From an uncultured Acinetobacter sp. (GTDB taxonomy: Bacteria; Pseudomonadota; Gammaproteobacteria; Pseudomonadales; Moraxellaceae), in assembly GCF_947626835.1 (NCBI RefSeq), contig NZ_CANQTS010000014.1:1-59244 (forward strand): DNA of 59,244 nucleotides, in the 5' to 3' direction. Shown here in pieces: positions 51,785 through 59,244 of this stretch. Under the pieces are notes generated by a model that saw only the letters and a list, made by a program, of their open reading frames with translations, ran no database searches and was not told the DNA's origin. A program made the translations under genes and the position numbers. Within the stretch, counting starts at the first letter, position 1. Each line of letters opens with the position of its first letter.

Positions 51785-52921
51785 ATGGCTGATATAGCGC
51801 AAAGGATAAAGACGTTGAAAAGTATTGTGATCTATGGTGGCGGTATGGCCGGGACTTTTTTGGCCAAGAAACTATGCCAAAGCTTTGCAGTCACCTTAGT
51901 CGATTCAAATGAATATTTTGAAATTCCTATGGCCACTCCACGCAGTATGGTGGATGCTAACTTCGCTGAACAAGCCATTATTCCTTTTAAGCACGCTTTA
52001 CCTAAAGTACAGCATATTCAAGGGCACTTAATGCAACTCAATCCTGATTACAGTGGTGTTGTGCGCTTAAAAACTGGGCAAGAGATTCAATTACATGCAG
52101 ATGTCAGTGTCATTGCCACAGGCAGTCATTTTTCTAATTCCTTGGTACGCGGGCAAAGTCAAACTAAATTACAGCGCCAAAATTTCTATCAAGATTTTTC
52201 TAAAGCGATTGAAAAAGCACAGAACATTGTTTTAGTCGGTGGCGGCCCTATTGGGGTAGAAATTGCCGGTGAGATCAATGATCTTTATCCACAAAAAATC
52301 ATCACCATCATTGAATCGAAAACACGTTTAGTCAGTGGAACCACAGCCAAAGTCAGTGCTTACATCCAACAAGACTTTAAACGCCGTGGCATTAGAGTAT
52401 TCACCAATACCCAGCTTGTGCAAGCCAGTCATCCTAAAGATACTGTATGCACCGAAGCAGGTGTTGCTATGACAACAGATGGACAACAAATAGCGTATGA
52501 TTTACTCATGTGGTGTATCGGTGGACGTGCCAATACTACATATTTACAGGCACACTTTGCTGATCTACTCAATCCCAGTGCACAAGTGCAGGTTGAAAAT
52601 ACCTTACAAGTCAAACATCATCCTCGACTTTTTGCTTTAGGCGATATTACGGACTTGGCTGAAAATAAGATGGCTTGGCATATTAATGGTCAAATTCCTG
52701 TGGCAGCACATAATATTCGTTGTCTACTCGAAGACAAACTACATGCGCTTAAGACGTATAAGGCCAAAACGAACAATCCAATGATGGCCATTACCTTGGG
52801 TCGTCAAAAAGGTGTGGTGTATTTACCGATCGTGGGTATGATCAATATTCCATTGATCACGCGTATGGCCAAAGCCAGTCATATGTTGGTGCCTAAATAT
52901 CGTAAAGAATTAGGGCTTTAA
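51785..52921 (+). CDS. NAD(P)/FAD-dependent oxidoreductase, FSP1/AMID-like
   Basis: A pyridine-nucleotide:disulfide-type flavoprotein resembling ferroptosis suppressor protein 1/AIFM2 and type II NADH dehydrogenases. FAD site: SIVIYGGGMAGTFLAKKLC; second dinucleotide site: NIVLVGGGPIGVEIAGEI; LFALGDITDL closes the FAD pocket. There are no catalytic disulfide cysteines. 378 aa in the ATG frame. A TTG start at 51815 has AGGA eight bases upstream and may be the true one, giving MKSIVIYGGG. It might reduce quinones; the partner and substrate cannot be told. Ends in a strong terminator. Confidence 0.75.
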   Translation: MADIAQRIKTLKSIVIYGGGMAGTFLAKKLCQSFAVTLVDSNEYFEIPMATPRSMVDANFAEQAIIPFKHALPKVQHIQGHLMQLNPDYSGVVRLKTGQEIQLHADVSVIATGSHFSNSLVRGQSQTKLQRQNFYQDFSKAIEKAQNIVLVGGGPIGVEIAGEINDLYPQKIITIIESKTRLVSGTTAKVSAYIQQDFKRRGIRVFTNTQLVQASHPKDTVCTEAGVAMTTDGQQIAYDLLMWCIGGRANTTYLQAHFADLLNPSAQVQVENTLQVKHHPRLFALGDITDLAENKMAWHINGQIPVAAHNIRCLLEDKLHALKTYKAKTNNPMMAITLGRQKGVVYLPIVGMINIPLITRMAKASHMLVPKYRKELGL

Positions 52922-52925
52922 AATC

Positions 52926-52957
52926 AAAAAGCATGCTCTTTTATGAGAGCATGCTTT
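52926..52957. terminator. Bidirectional terminator between the oxidoreductase and ybaK
   Basis: AAAAGCATGCTCT and AGAGCATGCTTTT pair strongly, with A/T tracts on both sides. Confidence 0.88.
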
Positions 52958-52961
52958 TAAA

Positions 52962-53426
52962 TCAATCAATGATATCGGCAAAGCTTGCAGCTAAAACATC
53001 CGCTAAGTCTTGTGGATTTAAACCAATATCTAAACCACGTTTGCCGCCACTGACATAAATTTTGCCCAGTTTCTCAGCACTGGCATCAATAACGGTTTTT
53101 AGGCGTTTCTTTTGCCCAAGTGGACTAATGCCGCCAACCAAATAACCAGTTAAGCGCTCTGCATCTTTAGGGTCAGCCATATGTAGTTTTTTAGTGCCTA
53201 CAGCACTGGCGACTTTTTTAAGATTGAGTTGGTATTCAACGGGTAGTACCGCAACAAAATAGTTTTTGTCATCACTTACCAACAGCGTTTTAAAGACTTC
53301 TTGTACAGATAAACCTAGTTTTTCTGCTGCTTCTAAGCCAAAACTTTTTGCTTGAGGATCATGTTGATACTCGTGGATTGAATAATCAATTTTTTTGGCT
53401 TTAAGAATTTTGCAAGCAGGTGTCAT
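52962..53426 (-). CDS. ybaK: Cys-tRNA(Pro)/Cys-tRNA(Cys) deacylase
   Basis: Removes cysteine wrongly attached to tRNA(Pro). A YbaK/EbsC protein of 154 aa from the ATG at 53426: [44 protein letters not shown] with the catalytic lysine, and [21 protein letters not shown]. The longer open frame to 53522 adds a leader unlike the family. It stands alone between two terminators. Confidence 0.88.
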   Translation of the reverse strand: MTPACKILKAKKIDYSIHEYQHDPQAKSFGLEAAEKLGLSVQEVFKTLLVSDDKNYFVAVLPVEYQLNLKKVASAVGTKKLHMADPKDAERLTGYLVGGISPLGQKKRLKTVIDASAEKLGKIYVSGGKRGLDIGLNPQDLADVLAASFADIID

Positions 53427-53507
53427 GATGTTAACTATCGAGTTTAAATTTAGATTATAGATCTTTATAAAATGACTATATATAATACTTAGGCTATTTT
53501 TTAAACT

Positions 53508-53538
53508 AAAAAAGCCAATCAAAAGATTGGCTTTTTTT
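53508..53538. terminator. Terminator after the phytase-like gene
   Basis: AAAGCCAATC and GATTGGCTTT pair, with A- and T-runs outside; best oriented for the minus-strand lipoprotein gene. Confidence 0.82.
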
Positions 53539-53547
53539 CTTTCTCTA

Positions 53548-54798
53548 TTAATAGAGTTTTTTCGGCAATGTAATTTGAATCATTTCATTGTCATCGGCAA
53601 GTTTGGCATTTCGACCTGAAGAACCTGGGAAGTTATTATCATTAAAAATAGTCAATGTATTAGCATCTTCAATGATCAAATCTTCAATGGTTTGGAATGG
53701 GAAACCAAAATGCTCACCTACGGCAATATCTCCATCACGAGGTGTGCCATAGAGTAAATTTGGATTGGAAATGTCCATGAGATTCACAATTTCCTCACGT
53801 TCAAGTGGCTGCCCTGCTTCTTTAAGCTTCACTTTAATGAGCTTTTTGTATCCACCTAGGTTATTTTCGGTATCATCACGTTCAATAATGACCCCTTCTG
53901 TTTCACTAAACAATTGGAAATCACCAATGGCTGTAGCTTTGCTATCTAATGCAAATAAATAGTATTGACCAGTATAGGCTTTCTTTTTCAGATCAAATTG
54001 CGACAAGATCAGTTGACCGGTACTGTCATTGCTTAAAGGCTTTTCAAGTAATGGATACAAATACTGACCATCTGGTGAAATCGCCATTCCCTCAAAACCA
54101 CCGCTACGTTGCACTAAAGGCTCAACGTAATTGATATTGGCTTTATTGAGTTGGTTTTGTGGTGAACGAAGCTCAACCCCTGCTTGAGTTGGATGCGGTA
54201 GTGGAATGGGTGCATCTAATAAGACACCGTCTTTGGAGAAGTGTAAAAGGTATGGACCAAATTCATCACCAATCCAAAAGCTGCCATCTGCTTCACGCTG
54301 CATTGATTCAGGATCAAAATCCGCACCTGTCAGTAAACGCTCAGGTGTATTTTCATTGATAATATCAAATGGAATTAAGCCATTTGGGTCTTTGAGCTGA
54401 ATAAAACTATGCACTTTAACTTCACCAGTACCTTGATCTTTGCTACGGAAATCAGGGGTAATGTGGTAAATACGTAATAGGTAGTCGGCTGAATTATCTT
54501 GTGAGCCAAAGCCATTATCTGACATGGCCATATAGGTCCCATCAGCATTTTTTAACGCTGCTGAAAAACCTTGTACAGGTTGACCGATAAATGGTGGATA
54601 GATGCCATTTGCACCTTTGACATACGCACCTGAGTTGGGGCCTTGTGCATAAGTATCTACTTTTAATTTTGCAAATGAAATTAAGGTCGGCTCAGTGACA
54701 CTCGGTTTTGCTGATGCTGATACAGTATCGTTATCATCATTACAACCGCTTAGCGCCAGCATGCTTAAGGTAAGCAAAGATAAGGTGAGTTTTTTCAT
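53548..54798 (-). CDS. Phytase-like esterase lipoprotein
   Basis: An exported lipoprotein (lipobox LSGC, Cys at about residue 19) of the 'esterase-like activity of phytase' family, which folds as a beta propeller. Visible blocks: [94 protein letters not shown] and [12 protein letters not shown]. These fit the family in order. 416 aa. The residues after Cys are Asn-Asp-Asp, as in the phosphoesterase at 13722. A phosphate-scavenging role is suggested by the name, but activity on phytate is not shown for most members. Confidence 0.8.
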   Translation of the reverse strand: MKKLTLSLLTLSMLALSGCNDDNDTVSASAKPSVTEPTLISFAKLKVDTYAQGPNSGAYVKGANGIYPPFIGQPVQGFSAALKNADGTYMAMSDNGFGSQDNSADYLLRIYHITPDFRSKDQGTGEVKVHSFIQLKDPNGLIPFDIINENTPERLLTGADFDPESMQREADGSFWIGDEFGPYLLHFSKDGVLLDAPIPLPHPTQAGVELRSPQNQLNKANINYVEPLVQRSGGFEGMAISPDGQYLYPLLEKPLSNDSTGQLILSQFDLKKKAYTGQYYLFALDSKATAIGDFQLFSETEGVIIERDDTENNLGGYKKLIKVKLKEAGQPLEREEIVNLMDISNPNLLYGTPRDGDIAVGEHFGFPFQTIEDLIIEDANTLTIFNDNNFPGSSGRNAKLADDNEMIQITLPKKLY

Positions 54799-54946
54799 AA
54801 TTAAGTCAAGTGATTAAAGCTTTGGCTATTTAAACCTGACTTGATGACAACAAGACTGCACTTTGGTGACATTTTCTTGAAAGATCATGCATGTAGTTGC
54901 ATGTTATTTGTGAGCCTTGAGCACATAATTACACGTAATCAGCCAT

Positions 54947-54977
54947 AAAAAAAAGCCTCCTTAGCGGAGGCTTTTTC
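54947..54977. terminator. Terminator after the AAHS transporter
   Basis: AAGCCTCC and GGAGGCTT form the stem with A- and T-runs on the flanks, just past the transporter stop. Confidence 0.85.
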
Positions 54978-54988
54978 ATCAAGTTATT

Positions 54989-56338
54989 TTAAGCTTTGGC
55001 GCTGATTGCATCCGTAATCTCAATTTTATCTTTGTCTTTTTCATTCATAATAAAGGCAACTGCAATGGCGGTAATTAATACCGGTAAACCTACTGCAATA
55101 AAGTTAAAGTGTGCAGGAAGGTTCATGCCTAATAAACCACCAATTAAAATTGGACCTACAATTGCACCCATACGACCAATCGCTGATGACCACCCAATAC
55201 CAGTTGAACGTACTGCAAGTGGGTAGTACTGTGCCACATAGCTATAAAGCAACATTTGTGAACCAATCGATGCAGCACCTGCTAAGAATACCAAGATATA
55301 GAGTAAGAATTCGTTGCTTTGAAAGCCCATCAAACTCATCACAATTGCACCCATGATGCCTAAGAACATCAATACAGGTTTAAGATGGAAGCGATCCGCT
55401 AAGATACCACCACCCACAATCCCGACAACGGCACCTACGTTCATCACCATCATAAACATGAGGCTATTGTCCATGGAGTAACCCGCCGCCATCATTAATT
55501 TTGGTAACCAGCTGCTTAAAGCATACATGGTCAGTAAGCAGGTAAAGAACGCTGTCCAAAATAATAAAGTGTTCACTGCACGGCCACGGCGGAATAAACT
55601 CACCACGTTAGCAGCTTCAGGGACATTTTCCTGCGGTAAAGTAAAGACAGTATTGTCATTTACAGTTACATTTGGTGCGATACGTTTTACAATCTTACGT
55701 GCTTGTTCTTGGTCATTTTGCTTAACAATAAAACCTAAAGATTCAGGTAAGAATTTCCAAATGACTGGCAATAAGAACAATGGAATGCCTGCAATAAAGA
55801 ACATGACTTCCCAACCAAAACTTGGGGTTAACCATGAACCTAATAATGCTGCCATGACACCACCTACAGCATAACCACTGAACATACCTGTCACCAAGGT
55901 ACTGCGCATTTTTTTCGGCGCGTATTCAGAGGTCAGTGCCACAAGGTTTGGCATAACACCACCAATCCCTAAACCTGCTAGGAAACGTAAAATACCAAAC
56001 TCAGTTGGGTTTGAGGCAAAACCACCAGCAAAGGTCAAACCACTAAACAATACAATACAAATCATGATGACTTTTTTACGACCGATCTTATCTGCCAAAG
56101 AGCCAAAGATCATCGCGCCAAACATCATACCAGCAAGTGCAGTACTGGCCAGCATACCAGCTTGTACTGCGCTTAGGCCCCAATCTTCCATCAACAGGGG
56201 CAATACCACACCGTTGATCGCAAGATCGTAACCATCAAATAAAATAATTAATAAACACCAAGCAACTACATTGAAGTGAAAAGGCGTAAATTTGGCGTGA
56301 TCGACAATAGGATTAATATCTATTTTGTCCGTCTTCAT
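54989..56338 (-). CDS. MFS transporter, aromatic acid:H+ symporter (AAHS) family
   Basis: A twelve-segment major facilitator, related to PcaK, BenK and VanK of Acinetobacter and Pseudomonas. Helix 1 has the AAHS motif LLIILFDGYDLAINGVVLPLL; the loop after helix 2 reads FGSLADKIGRKKVIM; helix 4-5 has GLGIGGVMPNLVALTSEYAP. About 449 aa from the ATG at 56338, which has GGAG nine bases upstream; upstream ATGs overlap that box. The likely substrate is an aromatic carboxylate such as benzoate, 4-hydroxybenzoate or protocatechuate; no aromatic catabolism gene is in the window to narrow it. Confidence 0.85.
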   Translation of the reverse strand: MKTDKIDINPIVDHAKFTPFHFNVVAWCLLIILFDGYDLAINGVVLPLLMEDWGLSAVQAGMLASTALAGMMFGAMIFGSLADKIGRKKVIMICIVLFSGLTFAGGFASNPTEFGILRFLAGLGIGGVMPNLVALTSEYAPKKMRSTLVTGMFSGYAVGGVMAALLGSWLTPSFGWEVMFFIAGIPLFLLPVIWKFLPESLGFIVKQNDQEQARKIVKRIAPNVTVNDNTVFTLPQENVPEAANVVSLFRRGRAVNTLLFWTAFFTCLLTMYALSSWLPKLMMAAGYSMDNSLMFMMVMNVGAVVGIVGGGILADRFHLKPVLMFLGIMGAIVMSLMGFQSNEFLLYILVFLAGAASIGSQMLLYSYVAQYYPLAVRSTGIGWSSAIGRMGAIVGPILIGGLLGMNLPAHFNFIAVGLPVLITAIAVAFIMNEKDKDKIEITDAISAKA

Positions 56339-56626
56339 CGTTCTCATCTCCCATGAGTACTTGTCCATACTTAATAAAAACTATTAAGTTCTATTCCATG
56401 CTGCGAATATACGTATCTCATATTTAATGCACAATAAGACTAAAGACTAGCAAATTAGTCTGAATATTATTTTTCTATCTAATTGTATTTAAATTGGTTT
56501 TTTATGGAGCAAAATTTAAAACTTTAGTATTAAAACACTATAATTTTATTGAAAAATATAATATTAATTGAATCAATCAAGACCTAAAACCTGTAAAAAA
56601 CTTAACACTGCATATTTTATACACAA

Positions 56627-56657
56627 AAAAAGATCCCGCATATTCGGGATCTTTTTT
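56627..56657 (-). terminator. Terminator after the 45-residue ORF
   Basis: AAAGATCCCG and CGGGATCTTT pair around CATATT, with A- and T-runs outside. It follows the small ORF below. The 250 bases upstream toward the AAHS gene are AT-rich and empty. Confidence 0.82.
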
Positions 56658-56665
56658 AAAATGAA

Positions 56666-56803
56666 TTACTTTTGTTCTTTCATAGGTTGTTCAGGCTGCT
56701 GATTGGGTTGCTTTTCAGGGGTGGTATTTTTATAAGAATCTTGACTCCCTTTATCATCATTTGATTCTTTATGGGGTTTAACGGCTTGATCTGAATCATT
56801 CAC
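56666..56803 (-). CDS. Small hydrophilic protein (45 aa)
   Basis: A GTG-started ORF with AAGGAAG seven bases upstream and a strong terminator just after it. The product is very polar, Lys/Asp/Gln/Pro-rich and probably disordered (VNDSDQAVKPHKESNDDKGS at the start; KQPNQQPEQPMKEQK at the end). I recognise no family. The ribosome site and terminator support a real gene; it might be a stress-related hydrophilic peptide. Confidence 0.5.
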   Translation of the reverse strand: MNDSDQAVKPHKESNDDKGSQDSYKNTTPEKQPNQQPEQPMKEQK

Positions 56804-56989
56804 AACGCATCTTCCTTCATGGTTAGACTCTAGCTAATCTGCCATCACATCTGTATGTGCGTCAGTATCATTTTTGTTGGCCGTATTTGACTAAAATGCA
56901 ATATATCATCCAATGATGCATGTCTAACTCAATACAATATAGAATTTAAATCATCATTGAAAATAATGATCACTGTAGATTGAAGCTAT

Positions 56990-57544
56990 TCAGCTTAAAA
57001 AAAGCTGACGTTCCTGCGCTCGACGTCGCACCAAGCCGTTTAACACTTGCCCACGACTTTTATTCCAGACTAAAAATTGCTCCGCCGCTGACTCATAGTC
57101 ACCTGTATTTAAATTTTTAACCAAGCTAGATTGGCGAAATGCCTGTGCTCCAATGTTATAGGCTAAACAGACCAACGCATCAAATTGATTTTGATTAAGT
57201 TTGACATATACAGTTTCATTCACTACCTGAACAAAGCGTTTTAAATCATGTTGTTTATACCGCAAAGCTTGCTCATAACTACATGTATCGCCTTTTTGTA
57301 CGCTTTTCCCATTTGGATAAACGGTGGTTCCTATACCAATGCTCCACACTTGGGCAGGACATAAATAGGCGTTGAGTTTTAAGCCCTCAAATTGAATGAT
57401 CAGCAACACGCCTTGCTGGCTGATATGCATAGCTTGATCTTGGGCAACTGCAATATTGCTTTTGGCTTGTTCAAGATCCAAAACTCCTAAACGCTTTAAG
57501 ATAAAATTGATGATGGAACGTCTCACTGCTGACTTAAACTTCAT
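56990..57544 (-). CDS. Lysozyme/endolysin, glycoside hydrolase family 24
   Basis: A peptidoglycan muramidase of the phage T4/lambdoid endolysin type. The catalytic glutamate lies in LLIIQFEGLKLNAYLCPAQVWSIGIGTT, with the expected Glu-Gly and later Asp/Thr positions (GKSVQKGDTCSYEQA), followed by NQNQFDALVCLAYNIGAQAF and WNKSRGQVLNGLVRRRAQERQLF. An N-terminal basic, hydrophobic stretch could be a signal-anchor. About 184 aa from the ATG at 57544. No other phage gene is near, so it is either a domesticated endolysin or a remnant. It is transcribed alone. Confidence 0.83.
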   Translation of the reverse strand: MKFKSAVRRSIINFILKRLGVLDLEQAKSNIAVAQDQAMHISQQGVLLIIQFEGLKLNAYLCPAQVWSIGIGTTVYPNGKSVQKGDTCSYEQALRYKQHDLKRFVQVVNETVYVKLNQNQFDALVCLAYNIGAQAFRQSSLVKNLNTGDYESAAEQFLVWNKSRGQVLNGLVRRRAQERQLFLS

Positions 57545-57674
57545 AATATACACGGGCAGATGTTAGCTTATTTGCTTAATCCTATATATTGATGTTTCGT
57601 CAGTAGAATGGCAAAGCTAGATATCTTTTAAAAATTACATTTTTTCCAAAATAAAGTTGTATTGGATCATCGAC

Positions 57675-57702
57675 AAAGCTCGCCAAAAGGCGAGCTTTTT
57701 TA
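57675..57702 (+). terminator. Plus-strand terminator with no gene before it
   Basis: AGCTCGCC and GGCGAGCT form a perfect 8-bp stem with a 4-base loop followed by TTTTTT on the plus strand. No plus-strand gene lies upstream for over 4 kb, so it may end a small RNA from 57560-57700 or be a leftover. Confidence 0.65.
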
Positions 57703-57838
57703 TAAAATAACTTAAGCCATATATAAAATACATGATGTCTCTTTATATGCTACATGTATATTTTTATGTACGTTTCAAACAAAGCAATAGACTTAAACAA
57801 TTTAATAAAGTAAAAGTTTAAATTTCATCAACTATACT

Positions 57839-59023
57839 TCAAAGACGACCCATTTTGTTTAGCTTTTTGATCACTTTTCGATAATAGAAAAATTTAACTT
57901 TACTCATTAACAGATTAGGAAGTCTAATATTTTTGTCTTTAGCCAATTCAATCAAACTCTTTGCAAAAATATCTTTCTCGGAATCTTTAACAAGTTGTGC
58001 AATATAAAATCCTTTGATTTTTCTATATTTATCAATATTAAAGATATTTTCATATTTCTCTAGATTACCCGATAAATCTAAAGCGAATAAGGTTCTTAAG
58101 CATTTACCACAGGCTTAACAATTTTCATGAGTATCATCACCACTCACACAAACATTTAAATATCTATATGTTGGCTCATAATTAGAGATATCAACTATTT
58201 TATCAACACGTGAATAGGCAGCGCCCTCTTGATAAAACTCTGTACTTTCAGTAGAAAGTAAAGGGAGCAAGATAGGGTCGCAATAAATACCCACATCTTT
58301 GTCTCTGTATTTTTGCGAAAAATTTATAATTTGAGTGTAATTAAAACCAGCAGAGGCATAGTAATATTTAGAGAAATGTTTTTGTAAGACAAGCACTCCT
58401 GCTACACCTGTCAAAGTATGTATTTTCTCATGCCCCCATGGGTGGAAAGTATGCAGGTTCGAATCTATCGGGATATAATCTAAATTAATTTCTTCTGGAT
58501 AACTTTTTAGGTGATTATATCGTTGCAAATATTTAAGCTTTGCACTTTCTTCCTTACCCCCATGAGAACCTACATTTAAGAATAAAAGTGTATTAATTTT
58601 TAAAGTAGGATCTGTTTGTTTAACCAATAACTCATGGATTGCATTAAAAGAGTCTACGCCACCAGAAAAACCCGTACCTATACCTGTATTATCAAAACCT
58701 TGTTCGTTTGATTCTTTTGCAGTTACTGTAATCTTTTTAGCTGCGGATGAAAAAGACATTAATAATGGAATCACATATTTATTCACATTAAATAATAACT
58801 TTTTAGACACAACACCATCAAGATAAAGGTCTTCTCCACACATCATAGCAGGAAAAAGCATACCAACTAAAAATGCATCCATTTGGGTAGTGCAAACATG
58901 CTTTTCGTAAATTTTAGGCACTGCAAACCAAAGGGTTTTATGGCCTAAAGACTTACTTTCAATAGCAACTGATAATGTTAATTTATCATCTTGATGTGTG
59001 ATTTCAACACCTTTGATATACAT
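57839..59023 (-). pseudogene. PP-loop ATPase-like protein interrupted by an in-frame TAA
   Basis: The intact part (58115-59023, 302 aa) has the ATP-pyrophosphatase P-loop GFSGGVDSFNAI (residues about 118-129), found in QueC/asparagine-synthetase-like enzymes, and a conserved FNYTQIINFSQKYRDKD. It stops at a TAA (58115-58117). The same frame continues past the stop for 91 more codons, starting ACGKCLRTLFALDLSG and ending at 57839. The joined sequence C-X-X-C-G-K-C is a typical zinc-like cluster of this family, so the stop cuts it in the middle. One base change (e.g. TCA to TAA) would explain it. Such genes often lie in surface-polysaccharide or accessory islands. The function is unknown. Confidence 0.72.
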
Positions 59024-59101
59024 GTTTTTCGCTAAAATATGACTAATTTCCTAAATTTTATAATTTATTGCATTTTTTTACAAATCTAATATCTTTTACC
59101 T

Positions 59102-59244
59102 TGAACCGTACCGGGTTTGTCGGAGACTTTTTATTTAAGTTAGGCTACCTGACCTAACGGATTAATCTTATCATAGTACATTGCTTCAAAATCAAAAGGT
59201 GACACATAACCCAGTGCACTATGTACACGCTCTTTATTGAACCA
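59102..59244 (-). mobile_element. End of an IS3-family insertion sequence (cut by the window edge)
   Basis: The terminal repeat begins at 59102 with TGAACCGTACCGGGTTTGTC, a form typical of IS3-family ends in Acinetobacter. The transposase gene runs inward from the edge. The other end and target duplication lie outside the window. The 78 bases from the PP-loop gene start to the IS hold its upstream region only. Confidence 0.8.
59140..59244 (-). CDS. IS3-family transposase OrfB, C-terminal end (partial)
   Basis: The last 34 codons read FNKERVHSALGYVSPFDFEA and end NPLGQVA. This is the C-terminus of the rve-type (DDE) transposase of IS3-family elements. The rest lies beyond the window. Confidence 0.85.
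   Translation of the reverse strand, partial: WFNKERVHSALGYVSPFDFEAMYYDKINPLGQVA

Noticed and set aside
56990..57544. Prophage suggested by the lysozyme gene
   Set aside because: No other phage gene, integrase or att repeat was seen around it.

Overview
The window is AT-rich gammaproteobacterial chromosome that reads as Acinetobacter or a close relative. This rests on recognised gene families and layouts (Csu-like pilus genes, the MesD/MesX methionine synthase pair, AAHS-family transporter, gab genes, cold-shock gene), not on a database search. No tRNA, rRNA, CRISPR array or intact prophage was seen. The right edge cuts into an IS3-family insertion sequence.

Layout. 1-4.8 kb: a cysteine-rich hypothetical gene, then a small chaperone-usher pilus set (one subunit, chaperone, an usher lacking its usual C-terminal domain) and an oppositely oriented secreted protein. 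4.9-6.8 kb: an orphan membrane histidine kinase. 7.1-12.5 kb: a probable beta-alanine module (permease, MmsA-type dehydrogenase, omega-aminotransferase, LysR regulator). 12.7-15.4 kb: a bestrophin-like channel and a phosphoesterase lipoprotein. 16.1-22.4 kb: a GABA module (gabD, permease, MocR-type gabR, gabT). 22.4-26.6 kb: an MTHFR-like protein, a frameshifted rhodanese relic, thiM and a MetE-like protein. 26.7-29.3 kb: a YadA-like adhesin, an apparently orphan cobalamin riboswitch and a cold-shock gene. 29.7-35.7 kb: a sulfur/methionine block (metY, metR, a TauE/SafE permease, a flavin reductase, mesD, mesX).

36.2-51 kb is the most coherent system: a complete N-methylglutamate-type pathway for methylated amines. 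gmaS (type III glutamine synthetase family) and the three N-methylglutamate synthase subunits form one operon. purU, folD and the four N-methylglutamate dehydrogenase (sarcosine-oxidase-like) subunits form a second. Between them lie an XRE/cupin regulator and an Amt transporter. Expected flow: methylamine enters (possibly by Amt), GmaS makes gamma-glutamylmethylamide, MgsABC converts it to N-methylglutamate, and MgdABCD releases glutamate and a one-carbon unit as methylene-tetrahydrofolate, which FolD and PurU turn into formate and free tetrahydrofolate. Reading the intergenic DNA gives three near-consensus sigma-54 promoters (gmaS, amt, and a 77-residue unknown gene), each followed directly by a TTTC...GAAA-type palindrome. 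Similar palindromes, often in pairs 20 bp apart, lie before the regulator and purU. This suggests a nitrogen-controlled regulon with a local regulator.

51-59 kb: a small SpoT-like HD hydrolase, an FSP1-like oxidoreductase, YbaK, a phytase-like lipoprotein, an AAHS-family transporter, a 45-residue ORF, a lysozyme, and a PP-loop ATPase gene interrupted by an in-frame TAA next to the IS element.
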